Program-made: the position numbers and the translations under genes
The notes under the pieces: generated by a model
What the model was told of the DNA's origin: nothing
The model's input: only the letters and a program-made list of their open reading frames with translations
Database searches by the model: none
Shown: positions 31,660 through 42,050 of the stretch, one piece after another
Layout of the letters: each line of letters starts with the position of its first letter
Numbering within the stretch: the first letter of the stretch is position 1
Assembly: GCF_040436345.1 (NCBI RefSeq)
Contig: NC_133233.1
Span: 82,501-146,500 of the forward strand
Direction: 5' to 3'
Length of the DNA: 64,000 nucleotides
From: Pagrus major
Lineage: Eukaryota; Chordata; Actinopteri; Spariformes; Sparidae

Positions 31660-31672
31660 CCTCTACTACCAA
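31656..31672 (-). promoter_or_regulatory. Copia primer-binding site (initiator Met tRNA)
   Basis: On minus, TGGTAGTAGAGGATGG follows the 5' LTR after one T. It matches the complement of the vertebrate initiator tRNA-Met 3' end at 15 of 16 positions, by recollection of that tRNA. The gag ATG is its last triplet but one. Confidence 0.85.
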
Positions 31673-31821
31673 TGTTGGCTCAATAACTACGATGACAACT
31701 GTAGGTTTTCATGACTTTACTGCAACCTCAGCACACCAATAACAATGACAGACTTCCGCATTCCTCCCCCAGAACAAACCTGTAACTTGCACATGCGCAG
31801 TGAGAAATAAAGCACATAACA
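31673..31821 (-). repeat. Copia 5' LTR
   Basis: 149 bp, partner of 27,173-27,321. On the minus strand it begins TGTTATGTGCTTTATTTCTC; the TTTATT region may serve as the start or poly(A) context, but no clear TATA box is present. Confidence 0.95.
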
Positions 31822-31826
31822 ATTAC

Positions 31827-32914
31827 AGTGAATGTTAGATTTGGTTAAATGTTGTCATGCCATTTTCATTTGGCTTTAGTCATTGGAGATGCATAGCCTA
31901 CAAGGGATATTGTATACTATGTGCTATGTACGTAGGTAATAGGTGCACTATGTGCATCCCAAATGACGTAAGCCAAATGAATATGGCATAATAGTGAATT
32001 GAGAGAGAAGGAAGGCGCACCTCATCCCCTAGGGTTGGACGATATGGAAGAAATATAGGGGGAATTACATAAATAAAAATATAAAAGAGGTTAATGAAAC
32101 ATTACAGATCAACAATTATATTCTAGCCTCTGTTGAGGACTATTTGGAGGTTTTTGTCACCACCACCGTCAGACAGAAAACCTGACGGTGGTGACAAAAA
32201 CCTACTCTTTCACATGATATGCATGAGTTGTTCACATTAGCCATCTTGTTTACCCTCTGTTGCTAGCTACTTCAGACCTCTTCGTAAAAAGTAAACATTT
32301 ATGTCATAATCTAATCTAATATTTTTTATACAAAAGAGATGGTGTTGACATGTTATGGTTGTGACAGTAGCAGTGTCCAAAAATATGAACAAGTTTAAGA
32401 GAAAATAGCAAACTTACGGGAGCTTGATTGATCTTGAAGCATGCAGTAGAGCTGAAGGTTTGAAAATGGGGTCCTCAGGAATGTAGTTGACCTTGTAGTT
32501 GCCTGATTTTATTGCTTTTTATAAATATCTGACGGTGGTGACGAATATGTGGGACACATTTTGAGCAACCACAAAATAATAGTAAATATTGTTCAAAACT
32601 CACTGTTCGTACATATTACAATGTACTCTGTCATGTGGTAAAGATATTATTCTTTTTTAATCAAGTTGAAATGATTCTCCTATCCGAGGACAACTGATTT
32701 TGTAGGCAATGGGCCAGCATATAAAAATAAACCTATAAAAGAACCTTACATATGTGCAAAGGACCCCCTGATTATAACCTTGATTCTTTTTATTCATGAA
32801 AATGTTATTAATTTCCAACATAATTAGCACTTTTCTTAGTGGGGCATGTTTTTGCCAAGTTTCAAGAATCGGTGCTTTAATAGTGTGTCTGGCGGACACT
32901 AGTGCTACACACCT
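31827..32914. other. Intergenic, with a strong hairpin
   Basis: AT-rich, no supported ORF. Contains the inverted repeat at 32,148-32,203, a third copy of its arm at 32,529, and the CTAGGGTTGGACGATATGG phrase at 32,030, which resembles a hAT terminus without a matching partner. Confidence 0.5.
32148..32203. repeat. Inverted repeat with 22-nt arms
   Basis: Arm 2 (32,182-32,203) begins CTGACGGTGGTGACAAAA and ends ACCT. Arm 1 (32,148-32,172) is its complement with one extra ACC. A 9-nt loop separates them. CTGACGGTGGTGAC recurs at 32,529-32,542. Confidence 0.9.
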
Positions 32915-33555
32915 CTACTTACTTACCTTAAAAAGTTAACAATTCATAATTACCTTAAAAACTCTAAATTTATCTAAATTCATATGGAGATTGTAACATT
33001 GGAGGAAAGGGGGAGGGACAAATGAAGTGAAAAGGACAATCTAAGAAGAAACCACTAAAGCTTAAGGGACACAAAATCGGGAGGTAATAAAAGGAGGCTT
33101 GTAGGAGAGAGAGCTCACTTCTGCTCTGACCACAGGAAGAGAAGCACCTCAGTCAGCCAGTCAAGAACAGCCAACTTGTTTTCTTTTTAGTGCGCCTTGG
33201 CTTGAGGAAGTGCTGCAGGTCAAAACGTCACCCTTGGCACACACTTTTTTCATTTATATACTTAAAAACAATTTAATTTCTTTTCATTTTACACACAAAT
33301 TAATTTTTTTCAATTCATAGATCATTTTAGTTAGTTAAAAAATACATAAATGTATTTTCATTTCGTAGACGATAATAATAATAATAATAATATTTCAATA
33401 ACTATAATTACATAAATACACAGCTTCAAAACAAAACAATGGATGGGGGTTGGACAGAGGTACGCTACGGCAGGAGGCGCCAGCGCGACCATCAACCCAG
33501 TTGGGACAGAGTGATTGAGGCTTCAAGTGGGAAGGACCGTGCACCTCCCGTTAGT
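32915..33555 (+). mobile_element. Diverged member of the hammerhead/Penelope-like family
   Basis: CTTACCTTAAAA blocks (32,920-32,970), a GGGGGAGGGA stretch, TAATAAAAGG at 33,085 as TATA-like box, leader with GAGAGAGCTCACTTCTGCTC and AGTCAGCCAGTC, hammerhead relic at 33.2 kb, AT-rich stretch with an AATAAT run, AAATACACAG, then the DGGWT ORF. Part order matches 5,242-5,984. Cut at right by a hAT remnant. Confidence 0.7.
33191..33240 (+). ncRNA. Decayed hammerhead motif
   Basis: TTGAGGA replaces the core CTGANGA, stem II no longer pairs well, and CAAAACGTC replaces CGAAACGTC. Outer GTGC (33,190-33,193) can still pair with GCAC downstream. Inactive by the usual core rules. Confidence 0.5.
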
Positions 33556-33560
33556 GATGG
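33439..33560 (+). pseudogene. DGGWT ORF start, second copy
   Basis: Begins MDGGWTEVRYGRRRQR and continues about 40 codons until sequence of the hAT remnant takes over. Compare DDGGWTVVRRGGRHQR at 5.79 kb. The ATG sits in a clean context after AAAACA. Function unknown. Confidence 0.45.
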
Positions 33561-34640
33561 GACTTCCGGCTGTTTTAAAAGAGCCTGTTCTTATGGCTCG
33601 GCTCACTAAAAAGAGCCGGGTCTTTCAGCTCCCAAGTGGCTCCTCCGATTTTTTGTTGCTTCAATTAATTGATTACAAAAAATAATGTAAAATTATGTGT
33701 AAATTTAATTACTAATGTACAAATATTCATTATTTATATGGCTTATTATACTCAACAGAGTGCTACAAAAAATTAATTTTTAAGTACATAGCCTTTTACA
33801 CAAACTGTCTTTATAGAGCTCTGGGTTGTGGTGGTGTAGTGTAGACACTGGGTAACCAATAAGTGGAATTTATCCAGGGTTATGGTAGCAGTTTACTACC
33901 TATCCAGTTTTATTCACAATTTTCAATTTCTGAACTGAAATGCTACAAATGCTGGAAGTGGAAACCATAGAAATATACATAACCATCAACATACAACCAC
34001 AACTGTATGACCTTAACTCTGCATCAATAGATTAAAATAAAAATAAAACACAAATGTATTTCCCTCTTTCTTTCTTTGTGAAAACAAATGATTGTTTACA
34101 TTCTCTATAAACAATGAAATTATTATTTTTACTCTTTACAAAGGCACCGGACAAGATGCTCCTTGTCTGTTTGAATTGGGAGTCCCTTTCTCAACCCCTG
34201 AGAACAATTCAATACCGGACGGTCTTCAATTCAAAATGAAAGCTGGGTTACAACTGCAGCAGCAGCAGCAGCAACAGATGCAGCAGACACACTGGCACTT
34301 TCATTAGTAGAAGGTTCTCTTCCAACTGCACCGATGAATGTACAGTTCTAATGTGCCTGTGCAGGTTATTTGTAGAGCCTGCTCGATATGAGATTTTAGC
34401 CTTGCATACTCTACACTCAATTTTACTGCGTCTCCTGCCGTCACTCATTTTCTCACCTTTCCAGCGTGTTATCTCTGTAGGGGCTGTTCTCTCTCTCACG
34501 CACGCGTCTCCCTCCCTCCTGTTTCTCTCTGTCTGTGTGTGCTGTGTCTGTAACCCCCGCCCCTCCCCCCCGCTCAGTGCGGACACATAGACGCCACCAC
34601 ACATCATGTAGTTGACCACTCACGTGCGGCTTAAACAGAA
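33556..34640 (-). mobile_element. hAT element remnant
   Basis: The left boundary carries TAGTGATGGGACTTCCGG, a common hAT-type terminus in fish, followed by GAGCC-rich subterminal sequence (AAGAGCCGGG). The right boundary is vague and no target duplication was found. The transposase BED finger is on the minus strand. Confidence 0.55.
34260..34448 (-). pseudogene. hAT BED zinc finger fragment
   Basis: Begins MSDGRRRSKIECRVCKAKIS; the finger is C-x2-C with NNLHRHIRTVH. It is followed by a CAG-repeat (34,256-34,280) encoding Leu/Gln runs on either strand. No catalytic domain remains. Confidence 0.65.
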
Positions 34641-34808
34641 CACCTTACAAAGTTAGAACAACAATTCATACTTACCATAAAAGTTGAAAACAGCAATTCA
34701 CACTTACCTTAAAAAGTTAAAACCACAATTCATACTTACCATAAAAGTGAAAATCAACAATTCATACTTGCCTTAAAAACTTAGAACAACAATTCATACT
34801 TACCTTAA
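34641..34808 (+). repeat. About 40-bp tandem repeats carrying TACTTACC
   Basis: Four to five copies of ACAACAATTCATACTTACC(T/A)TAAAA-type units. The array is continued, after the piggyBac insertion, at 42,815-42,960. These are the upstream repeats of the hammerhead family; the reverse complement of each contains GGTAAGTA. Confidence 0.85.
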
Positions 34809-35192
34809 CCCTCGTGTAGACTTGGGGTTCTGACCCCAAGTTAAATCTTTTCCCGTCAAAATTTGTTTTTTATTCATCAAATGGTCTGAAAATAATGGAT
34901 GTTGTCCGATACTATGCTCTTCATGATTTAAATAAATTTGAAATAATTTGATTGAATTATTGTTCAATAAAATTACTTGTCCTTAACAATTGTCCTCTGG
35001 GGTCAATAAGACCCTGCAGCACAAAGTGGTGCGATGGAGCAAATTGTCACACCATACTGCTTTCCAAAACATCTTTGATCTTGGATGTTTGATGTGTGGG
35101 GTCAAGCAACGGTTATGACAACAACAAAAAAGGTCTTCTCTCACAGGTGTTGGAGCATTTCACATTTTAGTCTGAGAGAGACAGGCAGCACA

Positions 35193-35224
35193 ATGAGGAG
35201 GCAGAGGCGGGTCAGTGACAAATA
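35193..35224 (+). pseudogene. piggyBac transposase, first codons
   Basis: MRRQRRVSDK, then the frame is broken by the 3.7-kb insertion. Joined to the other flank at 38,916 the frame continues into TAQEACELIF, which is how the insertion point was located. Confidence 0.65.
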
Positions 35225-35694
35225 AGGGTTTGCATTATGAGCAATTCAAAAATGTTTTAAAAGCTTGCATCAGATTTGCTAAAATATATATTTTGTATTT
35301 ATGTTGGTTTCATGCAATTTGAAATAGCATTTGAATTATTTTTTACGAAAGGTAAGACTGATTGCTCCTGAAAATGTCAAGTGGTGTAACCACAACAAAG
35401 GAGAAATATTAAATATTTATTTCCACCTAGAGTGTATGCAAGTGTACTACTTGTAATATAGAGCAGGACAAATGCTGAAAACACTTTGTTTTCTAAATAA
35501 TATTTGACAAATTATGTATAAACTGTTAAAAAACATGTTAATACATTGCAATAGAGGATTACATCTTATTCCACATGAATTTTCCTGAATATTATAATAT
35601 TTTTATGAAAAATACTGGTTACACCAATTGAAACAAACCAGTTTATTATTTTCAATGAAGAAAAAACATCAAGATTAATTCATTTTTACAAATT

Positions 35695-35890
35695 AAACAT
35701 CCAAAAATCATGTGGACTTGTTATTTTATGAATTAATTTAAAAAACAAACATCAAAAAATCATGTGAACTTGTGTTATTTTATGAATTAATTTAAAAAAC
35801 AAACATCAAAAAATCATGTGAACTTGTGTTATTTTATGAATTAATTTAAAAAACAAACTTCAAAAAATCATGTGAACTCATGTTTTGACT
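35695..35890. repeat. 54-bp tandem repeat
   Basis: CATGTG(A/G)ACTTGTG occurs at 35,709, 35,761, 35,815 and 35,869 (spacings 52, 54 and 54), with ATTTTATGAATTAATTTAAA between. Confidence 0.9.
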
Positions 35891-36099
35891 GCAATGAATA
35901 AGTGTAAAAACATGTCAAAAGTTGTGTGTGTGAGGTGGTGCTGGAAGGGATAGAGAGAGAGGGAGAATTGTGTGTTTAGGGCTGTGTGTGTGCTGGGAAA
36001 TGTTTCCAGTCCTCTGTCATGAGTTTTGAATGACGTGAGTTCAAATGTTCTGGCTCAGAGATTATGTGCAGCACATTAGACTCATAATAGAATAGGATG

Positions 36100-36760
36100 T
36101 CAGGTGGATGAGGCCAGGTGAAGACATTCTTCCCACCCAGAGGGTTGCATGCAGCTCACTTCCACTTCTTCACCCACCACCTGGATGACCTGTCCCACGA
36201 AAGGCTTACTTTCATATCTGTCCAGAATGAACTTGCCTTTAAGATCCTGCTGTAAGTTGGTAGATGTTGAGGGGAGGTCTTCTGATTGCAGGTTGCGGAG
36301 ATCTACTGCAGTTGGATCATAGTGCTTGCAGATATCAGGTCTTGCACAGAAACATGAAATTTCCCTCCACTGAATCGCAGCTGGCTCTTCAGAGGTCACT
36401 TGGTGAATTTTCAGTGTACCTTTTTACGGCTGGGACATTTGTTGGGACTGATTCGTCGTACTTGGCAATGGCTTCCTCGGATATCCAAAAGTACTTGATG
36501 CTTGAGGGCTGATCCTTCAGGAAGTTGTAAAGTTCCTCAGCTGTCTGCAAGTCAGTGCCTCTTTGGACTGCTGTGTCTGCAGTACGCTTGACAGCCCCTT
36601 CCACTCCATCAGGAGCTCCTTTCCCATGCGATTTCTCACTGAAATTCCAAGTGACCCTTTGAAACTCACTCAGAAAAGGCACTGTGCTGAGAAAAAAAAA
36701 GTTTTTCTTGTTCCTGTATTGGGTCACTGGTCCATCACTTGCCTATGGCATCCTTCAATA
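36100..36760 (-). pseudogene. Multicopy fish protein family, copy 2, C-terminal part
   Basis: On minus: TQYRNKKNFFFLSTVPF, NFSEKSHGKGAPDGVEG, ELYNFLKDQPSSIKYFWIS, then CFCARPDICKHYDP and VGQVIQVVGEEVEVSCM. Homologous, block by block, to copy 1 at 24.0-24.9 kb. A frame change lies near 36,395. The HGKGAPDG and cysteine blocks are the strongest links. Confidence 0.65.
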
Positions 36761-37501
36761 CAGGCTCCATGTGAGCCTACATGAATGCAGACTTCTGAGG
36801 TGTCTCATGGCTGTTGAATTGTACAGTGCATGGAGGTCCTTGAGAGAGTGCAGCAGTACCCTCCTTTGCTGCTTGATTTTATTTTTAGTTATTGTATCCT
36901 TTTTGCGTGATGACATGTGACTATTCTCATCCTTACAGAGAAAGCTGGCCACTTCCTCTCTTTTCATTTGTGAGGCTTTCTTTTTGTTTTTCATTTTGTT
37001 CTTTTCACTGACCATTTTCTTTTTTTTCTGTTCCCTTTTAACTTTGCGACGTTCAGACCTCAGCTTTTCCCTCTCTTTCAGCACTGAGCTATAATATTTG
37101 TTCTTTCTTTCCTTTCCTTTCCTTTCCTTGCAGGGGTTGAGTATGCTTGCGGTCTCTCTACAACTGGCTGCTCATAGTCATGATCGTCCAGATGATTATG
37201 CATAGGCTCTGGATTGTCGAGATGCTGAATTTGCTCATCTGACGTGTCCATAGATTGTGGGGTTAAGTTGAGAACATCAGCAAGCACCCTTTTCTGTTCT
37301 CTGTAGTCTCGCTGGTAATTTCTCCACTCTTCCCTCAACTTCTCCTGCTTTGTTTTGGAAAGCTCAGCTGCTGGAGTACTTTTAGTCTTTCCCTCTCTTT
37401 TTCTCCTTTGATAACTAAATGGTAAAATAGAAAAATAAAAGCAATTAGCCTAAATCACTATATTACTCTGACTTTAACCTGATATTCTTTCACAGTATTT
37501 A

Positions 37502-37557
<56 letters not shown>

Positions 37558-37659
37558 CCACCTTTCGCGCCTTTTGGCAAGGTAATTGGCCCTTGCAGCA
37601 GGATATGCACTGACTCGTGCTCTGTGACGAGCCACTTTTTCTTTGCTTGATAATGGCAT
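36755..37659 (-). pseudogene. Multicopy fish protein family, copy 2, N-terminal part
   Basis: Starts MPLSSKEKVARHRARVSAYP, interrupted by a GT microsatellite at 37,505-37,552. It continues with a Glu/Asp/Pro-rich linker and a Lys-rich coiled coil, then KKDTITKNKIKQQRRVLLHS. The central part seen in copy 1 (SYSSFC...) is missing; the frame jumps to the C-terminal part at 36,760. Probably an internally deleted, dead copy. Confidence 0.6.
37505..37552. repeat. GT dinucleotide microsatellite
   Basis: About 24 uninterrupted GT units inside copy 2 of the multicopy family, at its first exon boundary. Confidence 0.97.
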
Positions 37660-37699
37660 CTATTGGGGGAAAAGAGGCTCTATTATATTGCAATAATTA

Positions 37700-38915
37700 T
37701 GAAACAATAGAAAGTTAATAAATGTAATTTTACAGATCTACATTTTAATCTTTGACTAACATTTCTCATATTGGAGTTTTAAGTCTTTTTAAAGCTGCTG
37801 TTCATGTTCAACATTGTCACTGTTCACCCACTTCATTCTGCTATATTATGAAATTACATATATTGCACTATATATTGCTTAAAATTGTAAGTGAATGGAA
37901 TACAAATATATATTAAAGCTAAACATTTAAAAAAATATCAAAGCCATGCAAAATAATGATTTTATCCTAACCTTCCAGAGCTTTGATAATAAAGTTGTGG
38001 ATAAATCACCACTTCGTCAAGAGAAATATAACACGCAACACTTAAACATAGTTCCACATAGTAAGTTAGTTCATATTACATCTTTAATCAGCATCATAAA
38101 CTACTGATATTTGACAAAATCGGCCTCTAACCAAAAGGAATGTAATAAAAGTCAGATGGTGAAACCGGTTACACCATTTGACATTTCAATTTAAATTCAA
38201 ATTTAACAGGCATTATGATGGACACCTATGTAAGCACATGGCCTTGGTGTGAAGATTTCAAACACATTTTTTAAAATAAATACTTATTTTTACAATTATT
38301 ATGAATGATAAATGTTTTCCTGGGGTCATACCATTTGACATGTAACCCTAAGCACACCTGACCATACCCTAAAAATGTCAAATTATCAAGATTTCCAAGA
38401 GAGTTACTAACCTCGTCATGCAGCAGTTAGGCTAATCAGGGGTCCTTCTCTGTGATATAATTTCCTGTCACATGGTCTTCTTGCACAAATTAACAAAATG
38501 GCTCCTTAAATGTTGGTTACACCACCTTGACACTTTAGGAAGTTGACTTTAGAGACACAATTCCCCAAATTAATTATAATATTCAGAACAATGGTGTTCC
38601 ATGTATTTTATTCATTATTAAACAACACAAATGTAAGATTATGCCAAACTAGTTGATAGGGTGTTTTATTGAGAATTTCACCTTTTTTGAACAAGTTTAA
38701 CTATTTGATACAAAGTTTTTATGGTTACACCACATTGACATTTTTGCCATTATCCCCTGAATATTCTCTGAAAATTGATTTAAATCCAGAAATTTTAGAT
38801 GAGGTCTTCAAAAAGAGAATGTATGTAAGTTTATTTTCTAATTTTAACCTTTTATAAATTCAACTGAACCATAAGAACACAAAAAAATTGCGTCAAGTCA
38901 TTGACCCACGCGCTA
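37700..38915. other. Right non-coding part of the nested element
   Basis: AT-rich. Four GGTTACACC-type motifs and no gene. 38,669-38,857 is open for 62 codons but has no recognisable similarity. Confidence 0.45.
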
Positions 38916-39068
38916 TACTGCACAGGAGGCTTGTGAGCTCATTTTTAACCATGTTGTGGAAAAGAATGACCAGGAGGACAATGCTGAACATAATGAGGAG
39001 GAAGAATCAACTGATGAGAAGGATTCAGGGTCAGAAGAGGGGAGGAGGGAAACCTTGGAACGATTATA
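38916..39068 (+). pseudogene. piggyBac transposase, acidic N-terminal segment
   Basis: TAQEACELIFNHVVEKNDQE followed by a Glu/Asp/Ser-rich stretch, the normal disordered acidic N-terminus of piggyBac transposases. Interrupted at about 39,068 by a LINE fragment. Confidence 0.7.
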
Positions 39069-39069
39069 G

Positions 39070-39805
39070 GCTCAAAACTCACATTTGAAACTAACTGTGA
39101 AGCTGTGTGTATAAAAAGGGCATCAGTGCCTGTTCTGTTGGAGGAAACTGAGTCGCTTCCACATTGACAAATCCATCATGACTCTCTTTTACCATGCTTT
39201 TATTGAATCCGTTTTATTATTTGCACTAGCAGCCTGGTTTGGGAACCTCTCTTTGAAAAATAAAAGCTCACTCAACCAAATAGTAAAGTGGTCTAGCAGG
39301 CTGATTGGTGAGCCATAACTCAACGTGGAGACCTTGCATACAAAACAGCTACAGCGCATATGTGGTTCAATTTTAAATGACAGTTCCCATCCATTGCACA
39401 CTGAGTTTCAGCTTCTCCCCTTTGAGCGCAGGTTTACAATCCCTAGGTGTAGAACAAAAACACGCAAAAACAGTTTTGTCCCTGCAGCCATTACACTGAG
39501 GAATAAGTCATAGCTATATTTTGCACAGGTGATTATTTATTGCTGCTTTTATTTATTTACTCATTGCTGTATTTATTTCATTTACTTACTTATTTTCTTT
39601 TTACTATTAGTATTGTAGTTCACTTCAATATCTTAGTATGATCTGGACCTGTAAGAACTTTTTAATTTGCCATTTTTTTAATTTCCACTGTCCTAAGTTG
39701 GATGATGCGTGATATGTGCCTCTATGTTTTTTCCATATGTGTGTACGAGGACTCTACTGCAAACAAAATCTACCTCTGGGTACAAATAAAGTAACTTGAA
39801 CTTGA
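39070..39805 (+). mobile_element. L2/CR1-type LINE fragment inside piggyBac
   Basis: C-terminal RT region on +: FCWRKLSRFHIDKSIMTLFY, LLFALAAWFGNLSLKNKSSL, then SHPLHTEFQLLPFERRFTIP and SFVPAAITLRNKS with stop at 39,513. The 3' tail AAGTAACTTGAACTTGAA is typical of fish L2. One stop lies in the middle at 39,318. piggyBac acidic coding resumes right after. Confidence 0.85.
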
Positions 39806-40675
39806 AATAATGATGAGGTGATTGATCCAACATACGGACCACATGCTACTTCTTCCTCTGAAGAAGCCCCCACATCGCCTGCTGCAGAAATGGAAGAAGG
39901 GTATGAAGTGAAGGAAAATGATGAACATGATGATGAGGTAGAATCTGAAGCTGAAATGGAAGAAGTGTCAGAAGTGGGGGAATGCACTTACGATGATGAA
40001 GAGAAGATGAAAATCAACTGATGAGGAAGAATCTGAGGAAAAGGACCAAGCTGAGATAGAAGAATATTTCCAGTCAAAGGATGAAACATTGATCTGGTCT
40101 TCCATCCCTCCCAGTGACGAACGACGCATGTTGACAGCAGAGAGAGAGACAAACCACCATGGTCCAACCGCATATGCAAGGTTTCGTATTGATGACATAA
40201 AGTCCACTTTTGACATGTTTCTGCCCAAGCCTATTGAACATGAGAAACGAGGAGGGGCAACGTGTGTATGGCAACAAGTGGAGAAAGATGGATCGAATGG
40301 TCCTGCAGGCATATGTGGGTATGTTGATTCTCGCTGGTATGTACAGATCCAGTTAAGAAGCTACAGCTAGTATATTGCAAGCCCAGTCTGGCATGGAAAT
40401 TTTCCGTGCTACCATTTTCATCAAATCTCAAGAGCGATTCGATTTGATGATAAAGACACAAGAGAAGATCGCCGTGCACGAGACAAACTTGCTCCCGTTC
40501 GAGACGTATGGGACCAAGTGGGTGTCTCTCTTGCCGTTGATGTACGATCCATGCACTGATGTGACTGGATGAGCGCCTGGTCCCCTTCAGATGTCGCTGT
40601 CCATTCAAACAGTACATCCCGAGTAAACCAGGGAAATATGGGATAAAAATATGGGCAGCAGGCCGTGCCAGGTTA
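39806..40675 (+). pseudogene. piggyBac transposase, acidic region and start of the DDE domain
   Basis: Acidic region to 40,060, then IEEYFQSKDETLIWSSIPPS, GPTAYARFRIDDIKSTFDMF, and in shifted frames FHQISRAIRFDDKDTREDRR, DKLAPVRDVWDQVGVSLAV and, from about 40,580, PFRCRCPFKQYIPSKPGKYG. These are the consecutive conserved piggyBac blocks. Several frameshifts. The sequence stops at the MITE insertion, and about 200 codons holding most of the catalytic Asp residues are missing. Confidence 0.85.
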
Positions 40676-40687
40676 GGGTTAGGTTAA

Positions 40688-41645
40688 CCCTCTAGGTGCC
40701 AAAGTCGCATTATTGCGACAGGCAACATTGCTCATTAAAACAGCCCATATCTTTAAATCTACTGCCTTGTGCTGTTACTGCTTGCTACCACTAGATAGCC
40801 AATAGATACAGCTTCAATCCTGACGTCATTTGGGGGTGTGTTTCTATGCAAAATACCTGAGAAAAAAAAGTTTGAAACCCGACACCGGCTGTCGGAGCGG
40901 CAGCGGCTAAGCGGGCAGAGTGGGAGAGGAGAGAGCCGCGGAGCGGTGGCGGAAGTGTGCTGGACAGATCGAGAGACAGACAGCGATTTTTGTAATAAAA
41001 AACAAAATGCCCAAAAGACTTTACAGTGTGGATGAGGTGCTTGCACAGATCTTTGCAGATCGCGATTCAGAAGGGGATGATTTGCCCTCTGATGACAATC
41101 GCTCGTCAGAGACGAGTGACTGACGGTGCTGCAGCTGCGCACACTGTCACACAAGCAACACACGCTGATCACGGCGAGAGTTTTCTTTTCTTTTTACAAG
41201 TTAGATTAGGACATTTACTCCTATCAGATTCCTGTTCATTTACTCTGAGGATGAGAGGATGAAAAAAAAAAATCTACTGTGTAAATATGTTCAGAATTCC
41301 GTTTTACTGAATTTTACCTGGTGACATACAAATTAGATTAGTAAATTTACTCCAATCAAACTCCTGTTCCTTTATTTTGAGGATGAGATGACAATATAAA
41401 TATTTTTTTTCTGTGTAAATATGTTCAAAAATCAGTTTTACTGAAAGTTACTTTCAGTCACCTGGTGACGTCACAATATGCAAATTAGATGATTAAATTT
41501 ACTCCCATCACAAACTTTAGGTCATTATGAATATTTTTCTCATTTACACTATGAATTTATCTCTCACCACTTCCAAGCTACAGCCTTTTGAAATCTTACA
41601 ATCCAAACGGAATATTTTCCTAAATAAACTCTGGCGCCTAGAGGG
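40688..41645 (+). mobile_element. piggyBac-type MITE, copy 2
   Basis: TTAA flanks at 40,684-40,687 and 41,646-41,649. Ends CCCTCTAGGTGCCAAAGTCG and inverted CCCTCTAGGCGCCAGAGT. Closely matches 7,417-8,362 in the opposite orientation. Inserted within the decayed piggyBac, so it is younger. Confidence 0.93.
41007..41123 (+). CDS. 38-aa ORF retained in the piggyBac MITE, copy 2
   Basis: MPKRLYSVDEVLAQIFADRD, then an acidic Ser-rich end; one residue differs from the 7.9-kb copy. Preceded by an in-frame extension (from 40,920) without a clear reason for use. Likely transposase N-terminus remnant. Confidence 0.45.
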   Translation: MPKRLYSVDEVLAQIFADRDSEGDDLPSDDNRSSETSD

Positions 41646-41649
41646 TTAA

Positions 41650-41880
41650 AAGGCCAGGTTAAAAGGCCAAAAATCATCGAAGATTACAATCACAACAAAG
41701 GGGGTGTCGATAACCTTGACAAGGAAATGCACATTTATTATTCATAATATTTATAATATATATGGAAAGGAGTAATGCATTGAATTTGTGTGTAGGGAAA
41801 AAAACTTCCTTTCCTGAATATGAGCTCGGGCGACAACTGGTGATACCTCACATCAAGCGACGCAAGGTCAGCATTAAGCT
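41650..41880 (+). pseudogene. piggyBac transposase, C-terminal fragment
   Basis: PKIIEDYNHNKGGVDNLDK, the most characteristic late piggyBac block (NKGGVDNLDK), then a divergent stretch and ELGRQLVIPHIKRRK. Frame broken between them. Confidence 0.8.
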
Positions 41881-42050
41881 ACATTTCCGTTGCTCTTCCT
41901 TCTCCCTATTCTGAAAAGTTAGTTTTGAAAAGTTAAATATTTTGGAAATGAATGTTGACATGTTTTATATGTCAGGTAATGAGTTGGAATAAAGTTGACT
42001 AAAAAGTTGAAACACAGAGGTGGGTGATAATTTATACTTTGTTTCATAAA

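Larger units (their letters stand above)
27173..31821 (-). mobile_element. Complete but defective Copia LTR retrotransposon
   Basis: Two 149-bp LTRs (TGTTGG...ATAACA on +), 5-bp target duplication ATTAC (27,168-27,172 and 31,822-31,826), a tRNA-iMet primer site and a polypurine tract. Order on the minus strand: gag - broken protease - integrase - RT - RNase H, the Copia order. The LTRs differ at three positions of 149, so insertion is fairly recent on a host-mutation clock, yet pol has at least four frameshifts. Confidence 0.95.
35225..38915 (-). mobile_element. Unnamed gene-bearing element nested in piggyBac
   Basis: Boundaries are inferred from the interrupted transposase frame. It holds family copy 2 on the minus strand. 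A repeated motif GGTTACACCAnnTTGACATT lies on both sides: inverted at 35,382-35,400, then 35,618, 38,167, 38,513 and 38,723, with a weaker match at 38,330. Multiple subterminal motifs flanking a multicopy gene look like transposase-binding ends. No convincing TIR or target duplication was seen. Confidence 0.5.

Noticed and set aside
34256..34290. CAG repeat as a polyglutamine gene
   Set aside because: Short, in a decayed hAT remnant with no supporting coding context on +.
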